From the NCBI GenBank assembly GCA_048264125.1, contig JBLXDM010000003.1:310001-374000 (forward strand): a stretch of DNA of 64,000 bases, read 5' to 3'. The DNA comes from M1-B18 sp048264125. Lineage in GTDB: Bacteria; Bacillota; Clostridia; Peptostreptococcales; Natronincolaceae. The notes below the pieces were generated by a model. The model had not been told where the DNA came from, ran no database searches, and saw nothing but the letters and a program-made list of their open reading frames with translations. The position numbers were made by a program, and so were the translations under genes. How positions within the stretch are numbered: position 1 is the stretch's first letter; every line of letters begins with the position of its first letter. This document shows, in pieces, positions 17,763 to 26,100 of this stretch.

Positions 17763-19187
17763 TTATACATTTGCTACATCAGAATCCTTGATGAAAATAC
17801 GAGTGATGATAAAGCCTCCTAAATAGGAGATGAAAATACCCAGTACATAGTTCAGCATTGAACCCGGCTGCATTAACGGAACTGCTACAAGCCCTGAAGG
17901 ACCCCAAGCTGTTGCCATTACATTGGTGGCCATAACGAAGGCTCCACCGAAGCCTGCTCCCAAACCGGCTGTTACAAAGGGCTTGCCCAAAGGCAATGTT
18001 ACCCCGTAAATTAATGGCTCACCAATGCCAAGAATACCTGCAGGCAATGCTCCTGTGATAACCTTTTGCATTCTATCATTCTTAACCTTTTTAGCAATAA
18101 AGTAAATCGCGATTGCAGCTCCTACCTGACCAGCTCCTGCCATTGCCAGAACCGGGAATAAAGATACGCCACCCAATGCCTCCAGCTGTATTGCATAAAT
18201 TGGAATAAGACCATGATGCAATCCCAATAAAACCATCGGCAGGAATAAAGCTGATAATACATAGCCTGAGATAATGCTTACAATCGCATTTTCAGAACCG
18301 ATGATAACACTTAATGCACTAACCAGCCAATCGGATACCACTCCTGATAATGGCATGATTACAAATACAAAGGCTAAACCTACGGTTAGCAGTGAGATAA
18401 AAGGAGTTAGGATTAGATCCAAAACATCCGGGATTCTTTTTCTTACTACCTTTTCAACCTTTGCCAGCAGATAAACACCTATAATAACGCCTATAATTCC
18501 ACCCTTACCAGTAGTTAGTATTGAATTTAAGGGAACCTCATTGTCATACCAGCCATAAAGCTGTGAAATATTTACGATTTGAGCAGCAATTGACATTGCC
18601 CCCACCATACCCCCTAAGGCTTCGGTTGCACCAAAGCGTTTAGCAGAATTGATACCTGTATAAATGGCAAAGTAGCCTAAAAAGCTTGTGCCAATCAATG
18701 AAAACATCAGACGAATTGTTTCCCATACCTGACTGGTTGGCAAAGCCCCCTGCCCCTGCATCGTACTGATTAAGCTTGCAAAGCCGTTAAAAATACCTGC
18801 TGCAATAATTGCCGGGATAAGCGGCACAAAGATGCCAGCGATTGTTTCCAAACCTGATTTCAGCTTGCTTTGCTTTTGTCCCTTTTTAATATTGTCCTTG
18901 TTTGACTTCCAATCCTCGGTAACGGCAGCAGCTTGGGAAATTCCATAATCGCTTACCAGAATATCCGCAACCTTTTTAGCCTTGCCGGGGCCAACTACAA
19001 CCTGCAGGGTTTCAGCCTCCACAACTCCTAATACACCATCAACCGCCTTCAGCGCATCCAGCTGAACCTTTGACTGATCCTTTAGCTGCATCCTTACCCT
19101 TGTCATACAATTGGTAGCAGCCTTGATATTATCCTTGCCGCCAACCAAATCGACAATTTTCTTGGTCAATTCTTGATTAATAGACAT
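17763..19187 (-). CDS. murP: PTS EIIBC, MurNAc or MurNAc-GlcNAc specific (MurP type)
   Basis: 474 residues: an EIIB domain (about 1-90) with the phosphocysteine motif AATNCMTRVR (Cys near 27) and a glucose-family EIIC membrane domain (about 110-470). No EIIA domain is present; the operon's crr-type EIIA should supply phosphate. It imports and 6-phosphorylates MurNAc or the muropeptide disaccharide. Specificity is inferred from murQ and mupG on either side. Confidence 0.9.
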   Translation of the reverse strand: MSINQELTKKIVDLVGGKDNIKAATNCMTRVRMQLKDQSKVQLDALKAVDGVLGVVEAETLQVVVGPGKAKKVADILVSDYGISQAAAVTEDWKSNKDNIKKGQKQSKLKSGLETIAGIFVPLIPAIIAAGIFNGFASLISTMQGQGALPTSQVWETIRLMFSLIGTSFLGYFAIYTGINSAKRFGATEALGGMVGAMSIAAQIVNISQLYGWYDNEVPLNSILTTGKGGIIGVIIGVYLLAKVEKVVRKRIPDVLDLILTPFISLLTVGLAFVFVIMPLSGVVSDWLVSALSVIIGSENAIVSIISGYVLSALFLPMVLLGLHHGLIPIYAIQLEALGGVSLFPVLAMAGAGQVGAAIAIYFIAKKVKNDRMQKVITGALPAGILGIGEPLIYGVTLPLGKPFVTAGLGAGFGGAFVMATNVMATAWGPSGLVAVPLMQPGSMLNYVLGIFISYLGGFIITRIFIKDSDVANV

Positions 19188-19240
19188 TAATAACCCCCCT
19201 TATTTATTTTAATTTTATTATTGCCGACATTTCTTAAACA

Positions 19241-20155
19241 TTATTTTGTAGCCGCTTCCTGTAAAGCCCTTCTGATAAAGCCCTTATGCTGCTGTAATAT
19301 TACCCTTGCTTTATCTATATCCATTAGCTTAGACTGTATTACAAAAATCGTGAGCTTTACATCATAATTGGTTTTTTCCAAATACGCTTCAGCTTCTTCC
19401 CTTGGTGCTCCGGTGGCATCCATTACAATTCTCTTGCAGCGTTCCACCAGCTTGAGATTTGTTGCCTCCACATCCACCATAAGATTATCGTATACCTTAC
19501 CCAGCTTTATCATGGCGCCAGTGGATAGCATGTTTAAAACCATCTTTTGTGCTGTCCCTGCCTTCATTCTGGTGGAGCCTGTAACCACCTCAGGACCCAC
19601 TACAGGTGCTATAGATATTTTTGCCAAGCCTGCCATTTCGCTTCCTGCATTACAGCTTACGGATACGGTCTCACCTCCTAAACTATTTGCATATTTCAAT
19701 GCGCCTATGACATAGGGTGTCCTGCCACTGGCTGCAATACCTACTAAAACATCCTCTGCTGAAAAGCTGATTTTTTTCAAATCCAGCTCCCCCTCCTCCT
19801 CTCGGTCCTCGGCCCCCTCGACTGCCTTTAATATAGCCTCAGTACCGCCTGCTATAATTCCTTGTACCATTGAAGGGTCCGTCCCATAGGTTGGAGGGCA
19901 TTCAGAGGCATCCAAAATGCCTAATCTGCCGCTGGTGCCGGCTCCAACATAAATCAACCTGCCGCCTTTACCCAGAGCCTCAGCTATGACATCTACTGCC
20001 TTCGCTATACTTGAGAGCTCCCTTTCAACTGCCAGAGCCACCAGCTTATCCTCATTGTTTATGGTCTCCAGCATTTCAAGAGTTGTCTTGGTATCTATAT
20101 TCCTGCTGTTCTCATTTCTACCCTCAGTGGTTAATCCGTTAAGTTCAATATACAT
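19241..20155 (-). CDS. murQ: N-acetylmuramic acid 6-phosphate etherase
   Basis: About 304 residues, full length. It cleaves the D-lactyl ether of MurNAc-6-P, giving GlcNAc-6-P and D-lactate. Signature stretches: IYVGAGTSGRLGILDASECP, and SGRTPYVIGAL in the SIS fold. The ATG at 20155 is 6 bases after AGAGGG and is preferred over the ATG two codons upstream. It is the first gene of the nine-gene operon, about 65 bases after the predicted transcription start. Confidence 0.95.
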   Translation of the reverse strand: MYIELNGLTTEGRNENSRNIDTKTTLEMLETINNEDKLVALAVERELSSIAKAVDVIAEALGKGGRLIYVGAGTSGRLGILDASECPPTYGTDPSMVQGIIAGGTEAILKAVEGAEDREEEGELDLKKISFSAEDVLVGIAASGRTPYVIGALKYANSLGGETVSVSCNAGSEMAGLAKISIAPVVGPEVVTGSTRMKAGTAQKMVLNMLSTGAMIKLGKVYDNLMVDVEATNLKLVERCKRIVMDATGAPREEAEAYLEKTNYDVKLTIFVIQSKLMDIDKARVILQQHKGFIRRALQEAATK

Positions 20156-20225
20156 GCCCATCCCTCTATTCTCTTAAACTGATGTTTTAAAGCTTTCAGA
20201 TTATTTTAAATTCTTCTATGCTTAT

Positions 20226-20254
20226 ATTATAATATATTTGAAATATTATTTCAA
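20226..20254 (-). promoter_or_regulatory. Promoter and operator of the murQ operon
   Basis: On the minus strand TTGAAA (20254-20249), a 17-base spacer and TATAAT (20231-20226) form a near-consensus vegetative promoter. A perfect 17-base palindrome, TTGAAATAATATTTCAA (20254-20238), covers the -35 element. It is a likely binding site for the operon's RpiR/MurR-type regulator, though binding is inference. Confidence 0.75.
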
Positions 20255-20416
20255 TATTCTTGTTGTTTTTTGTAATAATATTTCTTTTTGTGGGATAATA
20301 AAATAGGGTAACTATTTGTATAGCTACCCTCTTATTAGATCGCACGTGAACTATTAAGGCATATTATCGAGAATATAACCCCTATGGGCTTCATCAGCCG
20401 GTGTCAAGATAAAACT

Positions 20417-20457
20417 AAAAAAATCCAGCATACATAAAGATTCTGTTGGATTTTTTT
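20417..20457 (-). terminator. Terminator after the S51 peptidase gene
   Basis: AAAAAAATCCA and TGGATTTTTTT arms with an imperfect upper stem. The symmetric A7/T7 runs allow termination in either direction. It is about 180 bases past the gene's stop. Confidence 0.65.
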
Positions 20458-20635
20458 GATTAATTAGGATTGTTTACTTGATAACTTTTTTCTAGATACT
20501 ATAAGTACTTATTAATTTTCGTATCATTTAGAAGCTATTCTATCCATGTCACTAGTCCATAATACCATGTCATTAATTAAGGTACTTACACTAACGAATA
20601 ATCATTTAACCTATCCTTCGTCTTCACACAAGGGA

Positions 20636-21262
20636 TCATATTATTTTCTCATATTCTCCATCAATCACCAAAGCCTGTGAATCCTTCAGTGGTACAGTTT
20701 TATATCCTTCATTTTTCAATTGTTCATTCCATGCGATAACTCTTTTTGCAAACATCTCATTGTCTATATGGGGTATAATTACTTTATCGATTAGATTTAA
20801 TCCAGCATAGATCAGCTCTGGTACATGACTTACATCATCCATGGTCTCTGCATATTTTAAGGTAGGTCCAACAACACCGGCACCAGCACTCCATCCTGAG
20901 TATACAATACCCTTCTTTATCAATTCTCTAATCAATTCATCCGCGCCTGTTTCTTTCATAATCCATCGCAGATAATACCCATTGCCTCCACCGACCCATA
21001 TAGCATCTATATCCTCAAATTCTTTTTCTAGCCCACTTTTTTTATATAGCCACTGCCTCAAGTCAACAAGCTTAATCTGATAGCCCTTATCTGTTATTGA
21101 TTTTCTTATTTCCTCTACCCATCCAGTTGGACCTTCTTGATCCAAATCCGCAGCATTTTCTATTAAAGCAATCTTTATTTCCTTTGAATTTTTTCCAATT
21201 AGTTCATTCAATGCATTACTTATGTCATCTGAAAAATTTAGAGAGTACAAAACAAGTTTCAT
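20636..21262 (-). CDS. Peptidase family S51 (PepE/cyanophycinase-like) protein
   Basis: 208 residues. It has the S51 glycine-rich motif WVGGGNGYYL and the nucleophile elbow GWSAGAG (Ser near 125), with a conserved His region PHIDNE near 170. Family members are dipeptidase E (Asp-X) or cyanophycinase-like serine hydrolases; the short length fits the PepE-like group. A monocistronic gene with a distant terminator. The substrate is not predictable here. Confidence 0.85.
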   Translation of the reverse strand: MKLVLYSLNFSDDISNALNELIGKNSKEIKIALIENAADLDQEGPTGWVEEIRKSITDKGYQIKLVDLRQWLYKKSGLEKEFEDIDAIWVGGGNGYYLRWIMKETGADELIRELIKKGIVYSGWSAGAGVVGPTLKYAETMDDVSHVPELIYAGLNLIDKVIIPHIDNEMFAKRVIAWNEQLKNEGYKTVPLKDSQALVIDGEYEKII

Positions 21263-21482
21263 TGAATATCCCTCCCCTTAATTCATTTCATCCGATTATT
21301 TTTTTTAGTTCTTAACTTCGCATCTTCTTTCTTTGTTTGGTGCATCAATCATTTAAAATTGAGGAACACTCAACTCTTTTATAGGTTAGCTATTGTTTTC
21401 GTTCTCAATAGTTCGTCATATTGGCAGTATTTTCCACAGATTGTTTGAAACCAATACTCATAATTGTAAGTCTTTCCTTTCT

Positions 21483-22049
21483 TTATTTCTTTTGGTAATA
21501 GAGCACAATTGCGCCTGAGCCAAAAACTTTTGTTTTTGTTAGACTGAGGTCTACTCTATTAGTAATATTTTTAAATAGCGGCAATCCATTTCCAACAACG
21601 ATTGGGTGAATACAAAGTTGATATTCATCAATTAAGTTAAGATTAGTTAAGCTTATTATTAAGCTCGGACTACCGACTAAAATACTTCCATCAACCTGTT
21701 GCTTTAGTTCAAGAACGACTTCCTCAATTTTTCCTTTTGCTAATTTTGCAGTTTTCCATTCAACATGGTCTATCGTATGGGAAAAAACTATTTTAGGAAT
21801 ATTATCTATTACAACAGCAAACTCATCCATTGATTGGTTACCGCTTGGATGTTTGAGAATAGTTTTCCAATATTCCATGAGTTGATAGGTAATTCTTCCA
21901 TATAAAATGGAATCTGAGTTTTTTAATAAATCGCTGTAATGGTGATGCAACTCATCATCTGCATTCATTACCGTATGGTCGCAAAACCCATCAAGAGTCA
22001 TATTCATTACTGCAACTATCTTTCCTTTTCTATTCTGGTTGAGTGTCAT
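21483..22049 (-). CDS. Dihydrofolate reductase / RibD C-terminal family protein
   Basis: About 188 residues with the RibD-C fold signatures: MNMTLDGFCDH at the N-terminus, SILYGRITYQLMEYW, and VGSPSLIISL / HPIVVGNGLPLF near the end. These stand-alone proteins bind NADPH, but their substrates are mostly unknown. The ATG at 22049 is chosen; an ATG four codons upstream directly abuts AAAGGA. The sequence just upstream (22058-22099) is repeated before the neighbouring VOC gene (22727-22766). Confidence 0.8.
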   Translation of the reverse strand: MTLNQNRKGKIVAVMNMTLDGFCDHTVMNADDELHHHYSDLLKNSDSILYGRITYQLMEYWKTILKHPSGNQSMDEFAVVIDNIPKIVFSHTIDHVEWKTAKLAKGKIEEVVLELKQQVDGSILVGSPSLIISLTNLNLIDEYQLCIHPIVVGNGLPLFKNITNRVDLSLTKTKVFGSGAIVLYYQKK

Positions 22050-22057
22050 AATTATAA

Positions 22058-22099
22058 ACATTCCTTTCGCTTCACTCAAGGCATAAATCGTCATGAAAC
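22058..22099. repeat. Direct repeat, copy 1 (5' region of the RibD-like gene)
   Basis: Matches 22727-22766 with few differences (shared core ACATTCCTTTCGCTTC, then CTCA and AAATCGT.ATGAAA). Both copies lie immediately upstream of small accessory genes. Confidence 0.65.
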
Positions 22100-22172
22100 C
22101 ATTAACCCTTGAACTTGTTTTGTATCCAATCATATAATTCTCCAGTACAAATTGTTAATTGGCTATTAAGTG

Positions 22173-22640
22173 CTAGTCAGTGGATGTTACCTCCCATATG
22201 TGACCGTCCGGGTCGGAAAACATCCCTGTATATCCCCAATCTTGTTTCGATGGTTCGCTGACTATCTTGGCACCAGCTTTTAACGCGCGTCGGACTATCT
22301 CATCCACCTCTGGATCAGATGCCGCCTCAATGCTGAGAATGCACTCACTCATGCCGGGTGAGGCCACCTCGTTATCTCCTATGACCCAACTGAAGCCTTC
22401 TGTGGGGATAAGCATGAGACGCAAGCCCTGATTGATTTCGAATTGTAGCGGCTCAGGAACTCCATCTTCGGCAGGTTCTCCAATCGGATCGAGCCCAAGT
22501 GCATTGCGATAGAAGTCATACGATGTCAGTCGATCCGCAATTGGCAGGCTTAAAACGATAGGTTTGAAGTCCTTGCTTTTCCTCAGGGCTGTGAGTTCTG
22601 CATTATGACTCTTAGACTTATTCATTATTTTTCTCATCAT
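22173..22640 (-). CDS. VOC (glyoxalase/bleomycin resistance/dioxygenase) superfamily protein
   Basis: About 155 residues with a VOC fold: FYRNALGLDPIG at the start, FSDPDGHIWEVTS at the end with the usual Glu metal ligand. It has an N-terminal basic extension before the domain. The start is the ATG at 22640, 4-5 bases after GGAGGT. Its base composition looks richer in G+C than its neighbours, which may indicate transfer. Function (lactoylglutathione lyase-like, resistance or other) cannot be set. Confidence 0.82.
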   Translation of the reverse strand: MMRKIMNKSKSHNAELTALRKSKDFKPIVLSLPIADRLTSYDFYRNALGLDPIGEPAEDGVPEPLQFEINQGLRLMLIPTEGFSWVIGDNEVASPGMSECILSIEAASDPEVDEIVRRALKAGAKIVSEPSKQDWGYTGMFSDPDGHIWEVTSTD

Positions 22641-23060
22641 ATTCACCTCCAAATTTTCTGTTTTCATATTAATTCACTCATATAACCATCCCGTTAAGAT
22701 AAGTAACAGCAGGATTATATAAACTCACATTCCTTTCGCTTCGCTCATACACAAATCGTAATGAAAGTGTCCTAGTCAGTTTCTATTTCTGATATGCATT
22801 TGATAAGAATATACCCATTAGTCACAACATTATCACAATTTCAGATGACATTTAAAATAAGTCCCTTTATTGTCACCCAAACACCCAAAATATGTAATTC
22901 AAACAACCTACCGCGACTTCCTTCTTAATGAGCGTTCAAATATTTCGCTCATTTATCCTAAAGTAACTTAAGGCCCAAACACTAGTAGCTAACTAATGTT
23001 TAGGCCTTTTTCTTGGGGCAAAAACTTCGATTGAACCCTTTAGGAACCAGTCCCTCTATC
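22641..23060. other. Gene-free region between the VOC gene and the sigma-54 activator gene
   Basis: It contains the second copy of the direct repeat (22727-22766) and a hairpin (AAGGCC.AAACA / TGTTT.GGCCTT, about 22970-23016) whose T-run faces the plus strand, although no plus-strand gene precedes it. Nothing else was recognised. Confidence 0.5.
22727..22766. repeat. Direct repeat, copy 2 (5' region of the VOC gene)
   Basis: Second copy of the sequence at 22058-22099, in the same orientation. Confidence 0.65.
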
Positions 23061-24455
23061 TCAATCTATGATTTGATACTTTCGAGCCTTGTAGGCTACT
23101 GTTTTATGGGTAATCCCTAAGGCCTTTCCTGCCTTGTTAAAGCTGCCAAACTGCTCTAGGGCTCTTTGAATGATTTCCCTTTCGTAATCCTCTAATGGTG
23201 CAATTTCGCCATTACAGCCTACATTAATCAATGAAGCCTCCTCCTGCTTAAAGCTGGTTCTATAGGTGTGAGATATATAGGAGGGAATATCATATAAAGC
23301 AATTGTATTTCCCTCCAGCAGCACCATTAGACGCTCTATTAAATTCTCCAGCTCCCTAATGTTGCCGGGCCAATTGTATTGCTGGAAAGCATCCATAACC
23401 TCATGATCAATCACTTTAACCGGAATACTTGTTTTAAGCTCAATTTTTTCCATAAAGCTCTGGCAAAGACTTTTGATATCCTCTTTTCTTTCTCTAAGCG
23501 CTGGTAAATATACGGGTACCACATTAAGCCGATAGTATAAGTCCTCTCGGAAGCTGCCTTCTTTGATTAGCTTTTCTAAATTATGATGAGTTGCAGCAAT
23601 AATCCTAAGCTTACATTGAATCGTTTCATTTCCCCCAACCCTTTCAAATTCCCTTTCCTGTATTACCCTCAATAGCTTTACCTGCATCTCAACAGGCATA
23701 TCGCCAATTTCATCTAGGAAAATTGTTCCGCCATTGGCCTGTTCAAATTTCCCGATCTTCCTTTTCACCGCTCCTGTAAAGGCCCCCTGCTCATGACCAA
23801 ACAATTCCGACTCCAAAAGGGTAGCTGGTATTGCACCACAGTTCACCTTAATATAGGGCTTATGCCGATGAGGACCTGCCTCATGGAGTGCCTTTGCAAC
23901 CAACTCCTTACCGGTTCCGCTTTCACCTATAATCAAAACAGTAGAAAGGGTTTTCGCAGCTCTTGAAGCTACAATCAGAGCCTCCTGTAACAGGGTGCTT
24001 TTTCCAATAATTTTATGAAAAGCGGGATGTATTAACTGTTTCCGGTCCACCTGAGGAAACATTTCAATAGGCAACCCATCCACTGGGGCTTCCTCTCTAT
24101 AGATGGCCATCAAGCCGCCATACTGTTGGTCCTCCATAAGAGGGGAAGCTGTGGCACTGATCCTTTTATGCAGATAGGGTAAATTGAGATAGCCCTGCAG
24201 CTTTTTCTTTTGCTTGATGGAGGACATTACAATATCATCATTTGGCACTTGATAGATGCTTTTACCGATTAATGCAAAGTTACTTACACCAAACATCCTC
24301 TCATAGGAAGGATTGACATATTGAACCCTCCCGGTAGAACTTATGATCAATATTCCGTCTATTAAATGATGAAACAGCCCTCTATACGAAAATTCTTCTG
24401 TATCGTAGGATATGCCCTTGTTGTAGTTTAAGTGGGTAACATTTGCTTTTCTCAT
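23061..24455 (-). CDS. PAS-domain sigma-54-dependent transcriptional activator
   Basis: 464 residues: PAS sensor domain (about 25-95), AAA+ domain (about 145-375) with Walker A GESGTGKE, the sigma-54 contact loop GAFTGA and Walker B GGTIFLDE, and a C-terminal Fis-type helix-turn-helix (about 420-462). No receiver domain, so it is not a response regulator. It is the last gene after glpK and the G3P-dehydrogenase-like genes. A strong sigma-54 promoter lies before glpP (30800-30816), the first gene of this block, making it the likely target and giving positive autoregulation. The PAS ligand (redox or a metabolite) is unknown. Confidence 0.9.
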   Translation of the reverse strand: MRKANVTHLNYNKGISYDTEEFSYRGLFHHLIDGILIISSTGRVQYVNPSYERMFGVSNFALIGKSIYQVPNDDIVMSSIKQKKKLQGYLNLPYLHKRISATASPLMEDQQYGGLMAIYREEAPVDGLPIEMFPQVDRKQLIHPAFHKIIGKSTLLQEALIVASRAAKTLSTVLIIGESGTGKELVAKALHEAGPHRHKPYIKVNCGAIPATLLESELFGHEQGAFTGAVKRKIGKFEQANGGTIFLDEIGDMPVEMQVKLLRVIQEREFERVGGNETIQCKLRIIAATHHNLEKLIKEGSFREDLYYRLNVVPVYLPALRERKEDIKSLCQSFMEKIELKTSIPVKVIDHEVMDAFQQYNWPGNIRELENLIERLMVLLEGNTIALYDIPSYISHTYRTSFKQEEASLINVGCNGEIAPLEDYEREIIQRALEQFGSFNKAGKALGITHKTVAYKARKYQIID

Positions 24456-24469
24456 TTTTTCCCCTACCT

Positions 24470-24832
24470 TTACATGCTTCTTGTGGCGATAATATCTACC
24501 TCTAATCCTAGCAAATTCATAATTATGACTTCCCCTGCTTTGATGGGCCCATTAACCTCGACCTCCTCCAATTGCATCATACATTCATATATTTTATCCT
24601 TAGGAATAGCATCGCTGGTTCTGACGGGTAAACGCTTCAAATGTCCATTTCTGATTTTAACTGTTGATGTGACCATTCTCGTTGGATTTGTCATCTCCTT
24701 AATACCATATTTCTCACCCCTTGGACATTTATTTCCCGAAACGATATATTTAGTAACACCATTCGTAACTGCTTCAACCTTCATTTTACAGCCCATTGGA
24801 CAAGCTATACACACCATCTCTTTTACACTCAT
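24470..24832 (-). CDS. DUF1667 cysteine-rich protein, partner of the G3P dehydrogenase-like flavoproteins
   Basis: 120 residues with an N-terminal cluster of cysteines (CIACPMGCKM and a further Cys in NKCPRG), likely binding an iron-sulfur cluster. DUF1667 genes regularly follow the two flavoprotein genes found here in anaerobes, and the protein is thought to be a third subunit replacing GlpC as electron-transfer component. The start overlaps the upstream stop by four bases, so translation is coupled. Confidence 0.85.
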   Translation of the reverse strand: MSVKEMVCIACPMGCKMKVEAVTNGVTKYIVSGNKCPRGEKYGIKEMTNPTRMVTSTVKIRNGHLKRLPVRTSDAIPKDKIYECMMQLEEVEVNGPIKAGEVIIMNLLGLEVDIIATRSM

Positions 24833-26100
24833 GCCTGCATCACCTCCAGCTCAAGGGCAATGGTAATCTCCTCGCCCACTATGCTCTCTAGCTCCTGTTT
24901 ATTAAGCTTAATTGACTCCATTTCTCCCGGTGCAAGATGTGCTCTTTTAATGCTTTTTATCACCCTGTCACCTTCCTTTATCACTAGCCTTGCACCACGG
25001 TATACATTATCAACCCTCAGCATTAGCTCCAGCTGATCCTCAACATTTTCCAGCCTTATTTGATGGGGGACAATATATCTAACCCCCTGTCCTGGCTTCG
25101 TGGCTATGGTTTTGAGTCCTCCAACCAATCGATTTTGTACATATCTAGCAGCACTTTTCCCCGCCCTCCTGCTTTCCTCCGTCACCCAATCCACTAAATC
25201 ATGGACGTGCACAGCATTGCCGCAGGCAAATATTCCTTCTATTGAGGTTTCCATCGATTCGTTGACCACTGGTCCACCTGTAACGCCATCAAGCTTAATT
25301 CCTGCGCTTTTAGAAAGCTCATTCTCGGGAATTAATCCAACCGACAGCAGCAGAGTATCACATTTAAAGCTTTGCTCCGTCCCTGGGATTGGCCTACGAT
25401 TTCCATCTACTTGTGCTATTTGAATTTCCTTTACCCTGTCTCTCCCCACGATATTGGTCACCGTATGGCTTAATAATAATGGAATGTCAAAGTCTTCTAA
25501 GCACTGAACAATATTTCTAGTCAAGCCACCTGAGAATGGAAGCAGCTCTACAACCGCATGGACCTTAGCCCCTTCTAATGTCATTCTTCTGGCCATAATC
25601 AATCCAATGTCTCCAGAGCCAAGAATCACCACATCCTTACCCACCATATAGCCTTCCATGTTTACAAATCTTTGGGCAGCCCCGGCGGTAAAAATTCCTG
25701 AAGCCCTTGACCCCGGTATATTGATGGCCCCTCTGGTTCTTTCACGACAGCCCATTGCTAAAATCACCGCTTTAGCCTGTATCTGTAAAAACCCTTCTAC
25801 CGTATTAATCATGCTTACCTGTTTATCCTCAGTGATATCTAACACCATTGTATCTAGCTTATATTCAATACCCTGCTTCTTCAGCTCATCTATAAAGCGC
25901 TCTGCATATTCTGGACCGGTTAATTCCTCCTTAAAAACATGAAGCCCAAAGCCATTATGAATGCACTGCTGCAAAATACCCCCCAGCTCTCTGTCCCGTT
26001 CTATTACAAGGATATTATCTACACCTTTGTGCTTCGCTTCTATTGCAGCGGCTAACCCCGCTGGTCCTCCACCAATTACGACAATATCATAGCCCTTCAA
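24829..26100 (-). CDS. NAD(P)/FAD-dependent oxidoreductase, second subunit of a glycerol-3-phosphate dehydrogenase-like complex
   Basis: 423 residues, with an N-terminal FAD motif (GGGPAGLAAAIEAK) and a second dinucleotide motif (LGSGDIGLIMARR), the disulfide-oxidoreductase-like fold. In Clostridia and Thermotogae this gene sits between a GlpA-like flavoprotein and DUF1667, and it probably passes electrons from G3P oxidation to NAD or another carrier. It overlaps both neighbours by four bases. Role is inferred from the operon. Confidence 0.85.
   Translation of the reverse strand: MKGYDIVVIGGGPAGLAAAIEAKHKGVDNILVIERDRELGGILQQCIHNGFGLHVFKEELTGPEYAERFIDELKKQGIEYKLDTMVLDITEDKQVSMINTVEGFLQIQAKAVILAMGCRERTRGAINIPGSRASGIFTAGAAQRFVNMEGYMVGKDVVILGSGDIGLIMARRMTLEGAKVHAVVELLPFSGGLTRNIVQCLEDFDIPLLLSHTVTNIVGRDRVKEIQIAQVDGNRRPIPGTEQSFKCDTLLLSVGLIPENELSKSAGIKLDGVTGGPVVNESMETSIEGIFACGNAVHVHDLVDWVTEESRRAGKSAARYVQNRLVGGLKTIATKPGQGVRYIVPHQIRLENVEDQLELMLRVDNVYRGARLVIKEGDRVIKSIKRAHLAPGEMESIKLNKQELESIVGEEITIALELEVMQA

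Larger units (their letters stand above)
20178..20635. other. Gene-free region between the mur operon and the S51 peptidase gene
   Basis: It holds the murQ promoter/operator (20226-20254), a hairpin with AGGGTA/TACCCT arms (about 20305-20332), a minus-strand 25-codon open frame (20354-20431) and a terminator (20417-20457). Nothing else was recognised. Confidence 0.6.

Noticed and set aside
18274..18474. Open frames antisense to the PTS EIIBC and many other long genes
   Set aside because: Shadow frames of clear genes on the opposite strand, without ribosome sites or family features.
22970..23016. Terminator for a plus-strand gene
   Set aside because: The hairpin's T-run faces the plus strand, but there is no plus-strand gene upstream; kept only as a hairpin in the region note.
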